From the NCBI RefSeq assembly GCF_001577525.1, contig NZ_CP013015.1:663909-727908 (forward strand): a stretch of DNA of 64,000 nucleotides, in the 5' to 3' direction. A program made the translations under genes and the position numbers. This DNA is from Candidatus Desulfofervidus auxilii. Its GTDB lineage: Bacteria > Desulfobacterota > Desulfofervidia > Desulfofervidales > Desulfofervidaceae. Below are positions 44,268-52,590 of this stretch, piece after piece. How positions within the stretch are numbered: position 1 is the stretch's first letter; each line of letters opens with the position of its first letter. The notes beneath the pieces are model-generated. The model was given only the letters and a program-made list of their open reading frames with translations. It did not search any database and had not been told where the DNA came from.

Positions 44268-46032
44268 AAAAAGAGAAAAAAGACTTTTTGAATTAGTTGT
44301 TTCTACCCATTTACCTTCTAATTTTCACATATTTAATACCAAATCAGGTGAACCTACACTTAAAGTAGGAGAAATTTCCTTTCACAGTCTTAAATCACCA
44401 TCTAAAACCGAAAAGGAAAACATAAAAGAGTGGGCAAAAAAAATCAACATTTCTCCTAATCAAGACATTTTTGTATTTGGCCTGGGATTGTTTTATCATA
44501 TAGAACAAATAGCCTCTTTTTTTCCTGAAAACAAAATAGTAGTCTATGAACCTGACCCTAGGTTTTTAAGGGCCATATTAGAATATCGCGATTTAAGTGA
44601 TATTACTGATAAAATAGAGATTAAGATAGGAAGTCTAATTCCTTTAGATTTAGATTTTCATTATTTCCATCCTCCTTCACTGAGATTTCACTCAAAATTT
44701 ATGTCCGTTATAAGAAAAAACAAAAAGATAAAAAAAGGTGTTCTTCCTCCGCTAAGGCTCAAGATATTAGTTGTAGGGCCTATCTATGGTGGCAGTTTCC
44801 CTATTGCATCTTATGTAGCAAATGCCTTTAAAAAAATGAATTATCAGACTGAATATGTGGACTGCTCTATTTTTAAGCCTCTATATGAGAAAATCCAAGA
44901 AAATGTGTTAAAAGAGGAAAATAAGTTGGAGCTTTTGAAATACTTGAATTATTTACTCTCTCAATATTGTTTGGCTAAGGCAGCTGACTTTTCCCCACAT
45001 TTGCTTATGGCTGTGGCTCAAGCCCCTCTTTTAAATCAGACTATAGAAGAAATGAAAAAAAATGGCATTGTAACCTGTTTTTGGTTTGTAGAAAATTATA
45101 AAATACTCACATATTGGAAGAATACAGCCCCATATTATGATTTCTATTTTACAATCCAAAGAGACAAATTTTTTGAAGAATTGGAGAATATTGGTGTTAA
45201 AAACTACCACTATTTGCCAGTGGCAGCAGACCCTGATATTCACAGACCACTTGAGCTTTCTATAGAAGAAAAAAAGAGGTATGGTTCTCAAATATCATTT
45301 TTGGGGGCAGGCTATTATAACCGGAGAAAACTCTTTAGTAGATTTTTAGGAATGGATTTTAAGATATGGGGAACTGAATGGGAAAATAGTGGGCCATTGA
45401 TTAAACACCTTCAAGAAGGAGGGCGCAGGCTTCCTCCAGAAGAATGTGTAAAGGTTTATAATGCTTCTAAGATTAACTTAAATCTTCATTCTTCTTTTAC
45501 GGCAAAGGGGATAGAAAAAGATGGTGATTTTTTAAATCCCAGGACTTTTGAACTGGCCTCTTGTCAGGCATTTCAATTGGTAGATTCAAGGAGGTATCTT
45601 TCAGAACACTTTGCTATTGGTGATGAGATTATCTGTTTTTCTGAGGATGAACAGTTAGTATCGTTGGTAGACTATTATTTAAAAAATCCGCAGGAAATAA
45701 AAAGGATTTCAGAAAATGCCTATAAAAGAGTTCAAAAAGAACATACATATGTGCATCGCATGGAAGGGCTCATTGAAACCATTTGGAAAAAACCTCCTTT
45801 AAGATGGATAAAAGAGACAGAGGATGAAAAAATTTCTAGAGAAAAATTAATAGCTGTAGCCTCAAAAGATAAAGATTTAATGCATTTTATATCAAGTTTT
45901 CCTTTAGATGCTGATTTATCTTTAGATGAAATTGTCTCTCAAATAGATATAGGAAAATATGAGTTAAAGGAATATGAAATCATTTTTCTCTTAATGAAGG
46001 AGTTTAAAAAGGAATTTTCAAAAGCACTATGA
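44227..46032 (+). CDS. CgeB-like glycosyltransferase with a MAF-like N-terminal domain
   Basis: In this 601-residue protein the first 170 residues (DIFVFGLGLFYHIEQIASFF, then KIVVYEPDPRFLRAIL) resemble the Rossmann-like part of motility accessory factor (MAF/DUF115) flagellin glycosyltransferases. Residues 180-520 are CgeB-like (ILVVGPIYGGSFPIASYV, then FLNPRTFELASCQAFQLVD and HTYVHRMEGLIETIW). The last 80 residues are helical. The gene overlaps the GT9 gene by 41 bases. The MAF-like part points to flagellin as the target, by inference. Confidence 0.72.
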   Translation: MSRGLFHKNLSLFKKREKRLFELVVSTHLPSNFHIFNTKSGEPTLKVGEISFHSLKSPSKTEKENIKEWAKKINISPNQDIFVFGLGLFYHIEQIASFFPENKIVVYEPDPRFLRAILEYRDLSDITDKIEIKIGSLIPLDLDFHYFHPPSLRFHSKFMSVIRKNKKIKKGVLPPLRLKILVVGPIYGGSFPIASYVANAFKKMNYQTEYVDCSIFKPLYEKIQENVLKEENKLELLKYLNYLLSQYCLAKAADFSPHLLMAVAQAPLLNQTIEEMKKNGIVTCFWFVENYKILTYWKNTAPYYDFYFTIQRDKFFEELENIGVKNYHYLPVAADPDIHRPLELSIEEKKRYGSQISFLGAGYYNRRKLFSRFLGMDFKIWGTEWENSGPLIKHLQEGGRRLPPEECVKVYNASKINLNLHSSFTAKGIEKDGDFLNPRTFELASCQAFQLVDSRRYLSEHFAIGDEIICFSEDEQLVSLVDYYLKNPQEIKRISENAYKRVQKEHTYVHRMEGLIETIWKKPPLRWIKETEDEKISREKLIAVASKDKDLMHFISSFPLDADLSLDEIVSQIDIGKYELKEYEIIFLLMKEFKKEFSKAL

Positions 46033-47717
46033 AGATACTGGTCATAAACCTTATGAGATTTGGAGATATTATTCAATCAGAGCCTCTTTTAAGAGGACTT
46101 AAAAAAAGATACCCTGGGGCCAAAATACATCTACTAGTATACAGCAGCTTTGCGTCTGCCACTGCTCTCATTCCTCATGTTGATAGAGTTCATATTATAA
46201 ATCTAGTCAGAATGTCCGGACTGGTAAATCTTGGAAAAAGGGTCTTACCCTTTGTTTTCGCATACCTTATAAATTTATTTCATAAACTAAGAGATGAACG
46301 GTTTGATTTAATAGTAAATATAACTCCCTCTAATATCGGCGGCTTAACTGCCACTCTTTGTCATGGAAAGGAGATTTATGGAGGTTATATCAATCAAAAA
46401 GGGCTCCGGGTGATTAATAATCCCTGGGCACGGTATTTTTACATAGTAAGTGAGGTCAGGAATTGTAATAACATCAATCTGGTAGATTTATTTATGAAGG
46501 AAGGAAGATTAAATGATTCTTTCAAATCACTAAAGCTAAAAGTAGATGAATCTCACAAGAAGGAGATTCAAAAGCTGTTAGATGAGAAGGCACATTATCG
46601 AGTGGCCTTGCATCTGGGTGCTTCCAGAGAAAATAGGTCTTGGCCTCCTGAGAATTTTGCCGAGGTTGCTAGGATACTTAAAAAGGAATTGGACATCCAA
46701 TTCATATTACTGGGAACACCTCAGGAAAAGGTGCTGGCAGAGAGGTTTCTAAAATATTTTTCCTTAGACTGCCTCAATCTTGTGGGAAAGACGGATTTGA
46801 AAGTCCTAGCTGCAATCTTATCACAAGTTAACCTCTTAGTTTGTAATGATACTGGTCCTATGCATGTTGCTTGTGGAGTAGGCACAAAGGTAATATCAAC
46901 CTTTTTAGCCACTGCCAATCCCTATGAAACGGGGCCTTATGGAGAAGGTCACTTGGTCATTGAGCCTGAAATACCATGCCATCCTTGTGATTATGAGGTA
47001 GAATGCAAACATTACTATTGTCACCGGGTGATAACACCTGATGTAGTAGCAAAATTGGCAAAGCATATTCTTATAGGTGAACCACTTTCTACTGATTTTA
47101 AAGGTATTAGGGTTTTTTATTCTCGATTTTCAAATGATGGTATGCTTGAGCTCTTTCCCATAAAACCACTTGATTGGACTATAGAGAGATTTGTTATGTT
47201 GCTTTGGAGGGCATTTTTCCCTGCTTATCTTGAAGGAAAGAGTATAGATATAGAAGATATGCTGGATAAAATTGAGCAATATTTTGGGAAGGAGGTAATA
47301 AGAAAAAAATATTTAGAAATCAAAAGACAAATTGACATATTAGATGAACTAAATTTTTTTGCCAAAAATGGCGAATATTATAGTAAAAAGATAATAGAAC
47401 ATCTAGAAATGGGAAATTTTTTGTTTGTCTCAAACTGGTTAAATCTGTTAAAGGAGACAGATGATTATATTAGGGCCTGGGGCCATCGGAACCCTGCTTG
47501 GAAGGGACTTACTGAGTTTTTCTTTCTGGAAAGACTTTCTGTAGAAGAAGGTGATATAAAAGAGATGGCTGAAAAAAACAAACAATGCTATCTCAGGCTT
47601 ATGGAACAAACTAGGGGATTTATGGAGTTGATAAAAAATTGTTTAAAGGAGGTATATCATGATTGCTACAGTGAATGGAAGGGAAATGTCTGTTTCTCCT
47701 GCCTTGGAAAATCTTGA
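46029..47717 (+). CDS. GT9 (heptosyltransferase-like) glycosyltransferase, second copy
   Basis: The 562-residue protein opens with ILVINLMRFGDIIQSEPLL. LGASRENRSWPPENFAEV near residue 197 and LVCNDTGPMHVACGVG near 275 are the GT9 signatures. The Cys cluster CHPCDYEVECKHYYC (near 318-332) parallels that of the other GT9. The C-terminal 200 residues are helical and without a known domain. It follows the MAF/CgeB gene with a 4-base overlap and overlaps the next gene by 59 bases. Confidence 0.82.
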   Translation: MKILVINLMRFGDIIQSEPLLRGLKKRYPGAKIHLLVYSSFASATALIPHVDRVHIINLVRMSGLVNLGKRVLPFVFAYLINLFHKLRDERFDLIVNITPSNIGGLTATLCHGKEIYGGYINQKGLRVINNPWARYFYIVSEVRNCNNINLVDLFMKEGRLNDSFKSLKLKVDESHKKEIQKLLDEKAHYRVALHLGASRENRSWPPENFAEVARILKKELDIQFILLGTPQEKVLAERFLKYFSLDCLNLVGKTDLKVLAAILSQVNLLVCNDTGPMHVACGVGTKVISTFLATANPYETGPYGEGHLVIEPEIPCHPCDYEVECKHYYCHRVITPDVVAKLAKHILIGEPLSTDFKGIRVFYSRFSNDGMLELFPIKPLDWTIERFVMLLWRAFFPAYLEGKSIDIEDMLDKIEQYFGKEVIRKKYLEIKRQIDILDELNFFAKNGEYYSKKIIEHLEMGNFLFVSNWLNLLKETDDYIRAWGHRNPAWKGLTEFFFLERLSVEEGDIKEMAEKNKQCYLRLMEQTRGFMELIKNCLKEVYHDCYSEWKGNVCFSCLGKS

Positions 47718-48234
47718 AGAATTGCTTCTCTATATGATGGAGACCCAAAAAGATGAAGAGATTGTGGAAGTAAGAGTAAATGGAGAGAGATTTTCAGAGG
47801 CATATGAACATCAGGCACGTTCTGTAATGCTTAAGGAGATAAGTTCTATAGAAATCATTACTGAAAAGAGAGGGGTTTTGGCTGCTGAATTTTTAAAGGA
47901 TATTTCATCATATATAGAAATGTTAAAAAAGGGATTTTTTGAGTCAGCCATACTTCTTAGGGACTTTGAAAAGGAACATCAAGGCTATAAGCTTTTAGCC
48001 CAAAGTCTTGATATGCTTAAGGCATTTTTAGAGCACCTAAATAATGTATTGCCATACTTAAAAGGTGGGGAAAAAATAAAAATGGAAAAAAATTATAAAA
48101 AATTTTTAAAAACATTTGCTCCACTTACTGAAGAAATTATACTTTCTCAGGAAGTAGCGGATTCCATGCTTTTGGCTGATTTAATAGAATATGAATTTAT
48201 TCCTCTTTTAGATAAATGGAAAGAAGCGATATAG
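47659..48234 (+). CDS. unknown helical protein with a small beta-grasp-like N-terminus
   Basis: I do not recognise this 191-residue protein. Residues 1-75 (MIATVNGREMSVSPALENLEELL, then VEVRVNGERFSEAYEHQARSVML, then ISSIEIITEKRG) could form a small beta-rich fold. The rest is helical (FLKDISSYIEMLKKGFFESAILLRDF). It has a strong ribosome site (AAGGAGG). It is coupled to the GT9 gene upstream and to a FliT-like gene downstream, so a role in flagellar glycosylation or export is possible. Confidence 0.65.
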   Translation: MIATVNGREMSVSPALENLEELLLYMMETQKDEEIVEVRVNGERFSEAYEHQARSVMLKEISSIEIITEKRGVLAAEFLKDISSYIEMLKKGFFESAILLRDFEKEHQGYKLLAQSLDMLKAFLEHLNNVLPYLKGGEKIKMEKNYKKFLKTFAPLTEEIILSQEVADSMLLADLIEYEFIPLLDKWKEAI

Positions 48235-48554
48235 AAACACTTTTAGAACTAAGCTCTAAACAATTACAAGCCGCAGAGGAAGAGGATTGGGTAAGGTTTG
48301 AGTTGTTTTTAACTGAAAAAGAAAAGATTTATAGTTGTTTGTCAAAAAACCCCTTTTTTTTGAGGGAAAAAGATAAAAAAATATTAGAGGTTTTGAAAAT
48401 AAAGGAAAAGATGATTAAAGATATCTTAAGAAACAAAAGAAAAGAAATTATTGATAACCTCAATTATGTAAAAGGCATCAGGAGGGCAATTAAAGGATAC
48501 AAGCCCTCCTGTCTTAAAATAAAACTGCCCCGATTTTTAAGCAGAAGGGCTTAA
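48216..48554 (+). CDS. small helical protein, possibly a FliT-like chaperone
   Basis: The 112-residue protein is almost entirely helical (IETLLELSSKQLQAAEEEDWVRFELFLTEKEKIY), with the size and pattern of FliT/FlgN export chaperones. The C-terminus is basic (KIKLPRFLSRRA). It overlaps the previous gene, and its 3' end overlaps the end of the convergent fliS by 18 bases. The function is inferred from size and place only. Confidence 0.55.
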   Translation: MERSDIETLLELSSKQLQAAEEEDWVRFELFLTEKEKIYSCLSKNPFFLREKDKKILEVLKIKEKMIKDILRNKRKEIIDNLNYVKGIRRAIKGYKPSCLKIKLPRFLSRRA

Positions 48555-48911
48555 TTTTGGCTTTCTTATAGCTACCCATGCCTCTTTAAGCCTTTTAAGC
48601 ATTTTTATCAATCTCTCCAATTTTTTTTCATTGTTTTGAAAGCTACATTCAAGCAGATACCTATTCATAAAAAGATAAAGTCTCCTTAAATTTTGGGCGA
48701 TTTCTCCCCCTGCTTTCATATTAAGGGTATCATTTAGGGTCAATATGATATCCTGAGCTTTAGATACATATAGGTTCTTTGCAGGAATGTCCTTATTTTT
48801 TATACAATCTTGTGCCTTTTTTATAAATTCTATTGCCCCTTCATAAAGCAGAATCACAATCTGTAATCTATCTGCAGTTTCTATTTGAACATTTCTATAA
48901 ACTTTAAGCAT
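48537..48911 (-). CDS. fliS: flagellin export chaperone FliS
   Basis: The 124-residue protein has the normal length. VQIETADRLQIVILLYEGAIEFIKKA is the FliS start pattern, followed by the four-helix body (YVSKAQDIILTLNDTLNMKAGGEIAQNLRRLYLFMNRYL in part). It binds the flagellin C-terminus to prevent early polymerisation. The ribosome site is AAGGAGG. It follows fliD by 11 bases, the usual fliC-fliD-fliS order. Confidence 0.93.
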   Translation of the reverse strand: MLKVYRNVQIETADRLQIVILLYEGAIEFIKKAQDCIKNKDIPAKNLYVSKAQDIILTLNDTLNMKAGGEIAQNLRRLYLFMNRYLLECSFQNNEKKLERLIKMLKRLKEAWVAIRKPKLSPSA

Positions 48912-48922
48912 AACCCACCTCC

Positions 48923-50599
48923 TTAATATTGTTGATTATTAGTAGCTTGCGAGGCAAGCTGGGTAAGATATGAACTAAGTGTGTCCATACGAGAAAGGAA
49001 TGCCTCAAGTCTGCTAAAAGACTCTCTAAGCCTGTTTTCGTATTGTTCTAAATATTTTTCTTGTCTTTCTATTTTTTGTTCAAAACTTTCAATAATTTCA
49101 TTATAGTGTTCATCTATAATATTAAATGGACCAGAAGAGGCAGAAGTCAAATCTTTCAGTTCTCTAGAAAGCTCAGTTGCCACCCCATTTTTTAATCTAA
49201 TCTGTGCAGTATGACTACCTGAGGAATAAGTAATATGAAGTGCCAAACCTTCTTCTTTATAGCCTGACTCCCCGGTTAGGTAATAATCTCCAGGGCTACC
49301 TTCTAATGCTACCCAAGGATGCCAGTCTTCTCCTTGCGGTTTAAAACGTCCCCGAGCATTGTCTATATCTATTTCTACTTCATAAATACCAGGTTTGGTA
49401 TTTGTAGTATGGCTATAATAAGTTATTTGATTGTCATTTGTTACTGCCTCAAAATTTGCAGAAAAAACTTCAGCTAATGCTTCAGGATGGTCATTTAAGG
49501 CATCATTAAATACAGATTCATCTAAAAGCAAAAGTCCTTGAGTTTCTGAGCCTTCTTGGGTATCAGTATAAAAACCTAATTGTGAGAGATTTATATAAGT
49601 TTCTTCTCCATCCAAAAATCCTGGTTGATTTTCAACCACAATCCTATCAAGCCTGCTTTTAACAATCTGAGTAGCATAATTTCCATTTAATACGCCAGCT
49701 TCACCACTATCAGGGTCATAATATGTATATTGTTTAATAACACTTCTAACTTCATTAAAGGCATCCAGCCATTCATTTACTTTTTCTGTAATACTATCTT
49801 TATCTATAGAAATGGTAATTGAGGCTGTTCCCGTATTTTTTAGGGAAAGTGTGACCCCTTCAATTACATCATTTATCTCATTAGTGGTTCTCTCAATCCA
49901 GTCAGGATCTGGCGGATAGCCATCTACCCGAATCTGGGCATTAGATGCAGTTTGACTCTCTGTAAAACTACCATTTTGGTAGTTTGTAAGAGTGGCTGTG
50001 CTGTCAGGGTCAATTACAATAGTATTGTTTGCCCCCATGTCATTTCCTGTTAATACTAAATGATAATTTGTCCCATCATAAAGAATAGAGGCAGTAACTC
50101 CTGGATTATTTGGGTCATTGTTTATAAGGTCTTTTAATCCACTTAATGTAGTTTGGTCAGGCACAGTAACAGTTATGATTGAACCTCCTGCATATTGATA
50201 TTTAAAGGTCAAGTCTCCTCCACTATTATTCACTACTGTGTCTTGACTTGCCTCTCCATTGGTGTGGACTTCTTTTTCTACCTTTGCCAATTGATTTACC
50301 ACTATGCTATGATTTCCTACTTGTGCTTCACTAGTGGCATAGGCAGTTAGGATGGTTTCATCTGAAGAAGTGGCATTTTTTATCAAAAACTCTGCCTCAG
50401 TATCCATTGATTGGCAAATGCTGTAAAAAGAGAGAAGTTTACTGTTAATCTCCTGAATTGCGGATAACTTTTGTTCCCAATTAGATATTTGGTTTTCAAT
50501 GGGAGTTATCCGGTTTTGGCGCTCTGTCTCTATAAGCGCATTAACCATGGCATCAAAATCAATCCCACTTGCTATTCCAGAAAAGGTAATAGTAGCCAT
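48923..50599 (-). CDS. fliD: flagellar cap protein FliD
   Basis: In this 558-residue protein the N-terminal TITFSGIASGIDFDAMVNAL is the FliD signature. The middle is beta-rich (residues 70-450) and the C-terminal coiled coil (IIESFEQKIERQEKYLEQYENRLRESF in part) ends in SYLTQLASQ. The cap sits at the filament tip and helps fold flagellin subunits. No ribosome site is visible before its ATG: the upstream bases are an AT-rich stretch after a terminator hairpin. Its expression may depend on read-through from fliC. Confidence 0.93.
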   Translation of the reverse strand: MATITFSGIASGIDFDAMVNALIETERQNRITPIENQISNWEQKLSAIQEINSKLLSFYSICQSMDTEAEFLIKNATSSDETILTAYATSEAQVGNHSIVVNQLAKVEKEVHTNGEASQDTVVNNSGGDLTFKYQYAGGSIITVTVPDQTTLSGLKDLINNDPNNPGVTASILYDGTNYHLVLTGNDMGANNTIVIDPDSTATLTNYQNGSFTESQTASNAQIRVDGYPPDPDWIERTTNEINDVIEGVTLSLKNTGTASITISIDKDSITEKVNEWLDAFNEVRSVIKQYTYYDPDSGEAGVLNGNYATQIVKSRLDRIVVENQPGFLDGEETYINLSQLGFYTDTQEGSETQGLLLLDESVFNDALNDHPEALAEVFSANFEAVTNDNQITYYSHTTNTKPGIYEVEIDIDNARGRFKPQGEDWHPWVALEGSPGDYYLTGESGYKEEGLALHITYSSGSHTAQIRLKNGVATELSRELKDLTSASSGPFNIIDEHYNEIIESFEQKIERQEKYLEQYENRLRESFSRLEAFLSRMDTLSSYLTQLASQATNNQQY

Positions 50600-50615
50600 T
50601 TTTTAATAAAAATTT

Positions 50616-50640
50616 ATTGGGGGGAATTACTCCCCCCAAT
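50616..50640 (-). terminator. intercistronic hairpin between fliC and fliD
   Basis: ATTGGGGGG (50616-50624) pairs with CCCCCCAAT (50632-50640) around a seven-base loop. On the minus strand it is followed by AAATTTTTATT. It would end most fliC transcripts and let a fraction continue into fliD-fliS, matching the high need for flagellin over cap. Confidence 0.75.
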
Positions 50641-50643
50641 TTT

Positions 50644-51486
50644 TTAAATACTAAGAAGTGTCAGTGCCATCTGGGGCAGGGCATTAGCCTGGGCCAACAT
50701 AGCCACACCTGCCTGTGCCATGACCTGATTCCTGACAAATTCTGTCATTTCAGTGGCCACATCCACATCAGATATTTGTGATTCTGCTGCCTGCAAGTTT
50801 TCCGCCTGAATGGTAAGGTTTGAGACAGTAGCTTCTAATCTATTTTGCATTGCACCAAGATTTGCCCTGATTTTATCCTTGCTGCTGATGGCTGAATCAA
50901 TGGCCATCAGGGCAGTCCGCGCATTAGCCGTAGCGCTGATGCTTATATTAGAAGTATCTACGCCGAGGGCAGAAGATGTTGCTTTACCTATTGTGACTGA
51001 GTAGTAGTCTTCAGTAGCAGAAGCACCTGTCCCAAAGTGAATGGTTACACCGCCAGAACTTTGGCTTCCATCAAGCAATTTAATTCCATTAAAGTCTGTG
51101 GCATTGGCAATTCTGTCAATCTCACTTGCCATCTGCTGGAATTCACTGTTCATAATTTCCTTCTGAGCAGTGGTGTACAAACCAGTTGCTGCCTGCTCTG
51201 CCAGTTCCTTCATCCTTATTAATTTTTCGTCAATCACCGAAAGTGCACCATCAGCCGTTTGAATCATAGAAATTCCATCATTGGCATTCCGGATGCCTTG
51301 TCTTAATACTGCAATATCAGCACGCATTTGTTCCCTTACAGCCAATCCCGCAGCATCATCAGCAGCAGAGTTAATCCTTAAACCAGATGAAAGCCTTTGG
51401 GTAGACTTGGCTAATCGGCCATAAGTTGCTCCCAAATTCCTGGCAGCATTCATGGCCATCATGTTGTGGTTAATTACTAGTGACAT
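50644..51486 (-). CDS. fliC: flagellin FliC (short type)
   Basis: The protein of about 280 residues forms the filament. The N-terminus MSLVINHNMMAMNAARNL and C-terminus AMNA-type repeats are typical. SGLRINSAADDAAGLAVREQM marks the D0/D1 region in the first part, and ISDVDVATEMTEFVRNQV the C-terminal one. The variable middle is very short, so outer domains D2/D3 are largely missing; it is rich in Ser and Thr (residues 150-200), possible sites for O-glycosylation. The ATG with GGAGG was chosen over a GTG nine bases upstream. Confidence 0.96.
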   Translation of the reverse strand: MSLVINHNMMAMNAARNLGATYGRLAKSTQRLSSGLRINSAADDAAGLAVREQMRADIAVLRQGIRNANDGISMIQTADGALSVIDEKLIRMKELAEQAATGLYTTAQKEIMNSEFQQMASEIDRIANATDFNGIKLLDGSQSSGGVTIHFGTGASATEDYYSVTIGKATSSALGVDTSNISISATANARTALMAIDSAISSKDKIRANLGAMQNRLEATVSNLTIQAENLQAAESQISDVDVATEMTEFVRNQVMAQAGVAMLAQANALPQMALTLLSI

Positions 51487-51511
51487 AATTTCCACCTCCT
51501 TTTTTTATTTT

Positions 51512-51538
51512 TTATCGGCACTTGAATTTAAAACTTTA
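51512..51538 (-). promoter_or_regulatory. fliC: sigma-28 promoter of fliC, proximal
   Basis: On the minus strand TAAAGTTT (51538-51531), an 11-base spacer and GCCGATAA (51519-51512) match the FliA consensus fully. The leader to the fliC ATG is about 20 bases and carries the ribosome site. Confidence 0.9.
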
Positions 51539-51576
51539 ATATCATAATCCCATCACCCCCTTTTATTTTTTTCAGT

Positions 51577-51603
51577 TTATCGGCATTCGATTAAAAAAAC
51601 TTA
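51577..51603 (-). promoter_or_regulatory. fliC: sigma-28 promoter of fliC, distal
   Basis: On the minus strand TAAGTTTT (51603-51596), 11 bases and GCCGATAA (51584-51577) give a second FliA-type site 65 bases upstream of the first, with a weaker -35. The tandem pair should give strong filament expression. Confidence 0.7.
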
Positions 51604-51628
51604 AAGTTTTTTTAAAAACCTACGATAA
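51602..51628 (+). promoter_or_regulatory. sigma-28 promoter of the divergent chaperone gene
   Basis: TAAAGTTT (51602-51609), 11 bases and TACGATAA (51621-51628) match the FliA consensus except two bases of the -10. The -35 overlaps that of the distal fliC promoter in the palindrome AAAAAACTTAAAGTTTTTT. The start point would be about 51635, some six bases before the gene. Confidence 0.65.
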
Positions 51629-51640
51629 ATAAAATGAGTT

Positions 51641-52000
51641 ATGGATATAATTCAATTATTAGATAAAAAAATAGCGTTTTATAAGGAACTTTATGCATTG
51701 AATATGGAGCTTAAAAGTAAATTTTTGGATAATGCTATAGAAGTAATAGATATTATTGAAAAAATGGAAAAATATATTGAGAAGATTGAAAATATCAATA
51801 AAAAACTCAACTATTACAAAAAATCTTTAAAATCAGATGAAAATATCAAATCTCGTATCAAAAAGATAGAAGAATTAATCTATAAAAATTATAAACTAAA
51901 TCAATCCTGTAAAGAAATGGCTTTAAACAAAAAAGAACAAATCAAAAAAAAATTAACTACCTTGCAAAGTAATTCTCATAGCAATAAGACGTATCACTAA
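51641..52000 (+). CDS. small coiled-coil protein, probable flagellar export chaperone
   Basis: The 119-residue, highly charged and wholly helical protein (LDKKIAFYKELYALNMELKS, then KIENINKKLNYYKKSLKSDE) resembles FlgN or FliT in size and shape without a clear signature. It is divergent to fliC and has its own sigma-28 promoter, so it belongs to the late flagellar class. No ribosome site is seen, consistent with a near-leaderless message. Confidence 0.6.
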   Translation: MDIIQLLDKKIAFYKELYALNMELKSKFLDNAIEVIDIIEKMEKYIEKIENINKKLNYYKKSLKSDENIKSRIKKIEELIYKNYKLNQSCKEMALNKKEQIKKKLTTLQSNSHSNKTYH

Positions 52001-52007
52001 AGCCTAT

Positions 52008-52352
52008 AGGACTAAAGTCAGGCCATAAGTAGTTTAACAAAAAGAAAAAATCCAAATTTCAAAATCCAAATGTCTAAATGCCAAAACATTAAATCAGGGA
52101 GTAGTGAAATAGTGAGGGAATGGAATAGTCAAATGTAGTGGAATTGGGGTCAAACCTACAAAATACAGTTAAGAAAATAGAAAACGGAAAATAGAAAATA
52201 GAAATTCCCAATTCCCAGTTCCTAATTCCCAATTCTAACGTGCTAACGTTCCAATTTGACAGAAGGCGATTTTGCATTTTTCAATTTGCATTCTGCATTA
52301 AGCCATTGCGCTTAACATTTGGATCTCCGTTAAAATTACTTTGAGAAGTCCT
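52008..52352 (+). mobile_element. MITE-like inverted-repeat element, copy 3 (345 bp)
   Basis: The left end is AGGACT followed by AAAGTCAGGCC (five bases lost from the repeat) and the right end is ACTTTGAGAAGTCCT. Flanks CTAAAGCCTAT (51997-52007) and CTAAAGCTTAT (52354-52364) differ by one base and suggest a target duplication. The inside includes the intact IS110 target GGGGTCAAACC (52146-52156), AT-rich words and an AATTCCCAATTCCCAGTTCC run near 52200. Apparent reading frames inside are low-complexity and not genes. It begins right after the coiled-coil gene. Confidence 0.82.
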
Positions 52353-52360
52353 GCTAAAGC

Positions 52361-52534
52361 TTATTTCCCTTTATTCTTAAAAAAAAGACAAGACATTTTG
52401 GAACTTTTTAGCACTACATTTGATGGGATTTCTTTTGATTTAAATCCCATTGCCTTACATCCATATGGAAGGTGTTTATCCCAGGTAACATAAAAAAATT
52501 TACACTTAAAACAATCAATTTTCTTGTGCTTTGA
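52361..52534 (-). CDS. small Cys-rich conserved protein
   Basis: The 57-residue protein starts at an ATG with GGAGA upstream (a GTG eight codons earlier is also in frame). It carries CFKCKFFYVTWD near residue 7, YGCKAMGFKSKEIPS and a final SCLFF, five Cys in all. This pattern is shared by small proteins in Desulfobacterota and other Proteobacteria of unknown function, probably metal-binding. It stands alone between two copies of the MITE-like element. Confidence 0.75.
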   Translation of the reverse strand, partial: SKHKKIDCFKCKFFYVTWDKHLPYGCKAMGFKSKEIPSNVVLKSSKMSCLFFKNKGK

Positions 52535-52590
52535 CATTTTTCTCCATAACTTAAGCACAAATTTTATGAATGGTCAAATTAACTGCAGGT

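Noticed and set aside
52089-52277. Open frame with NWELGI-type repeats
   Set aside because: It is the translation of the AATTCCCAATTCCC-type filler inside MITE copy 3, not a protein.
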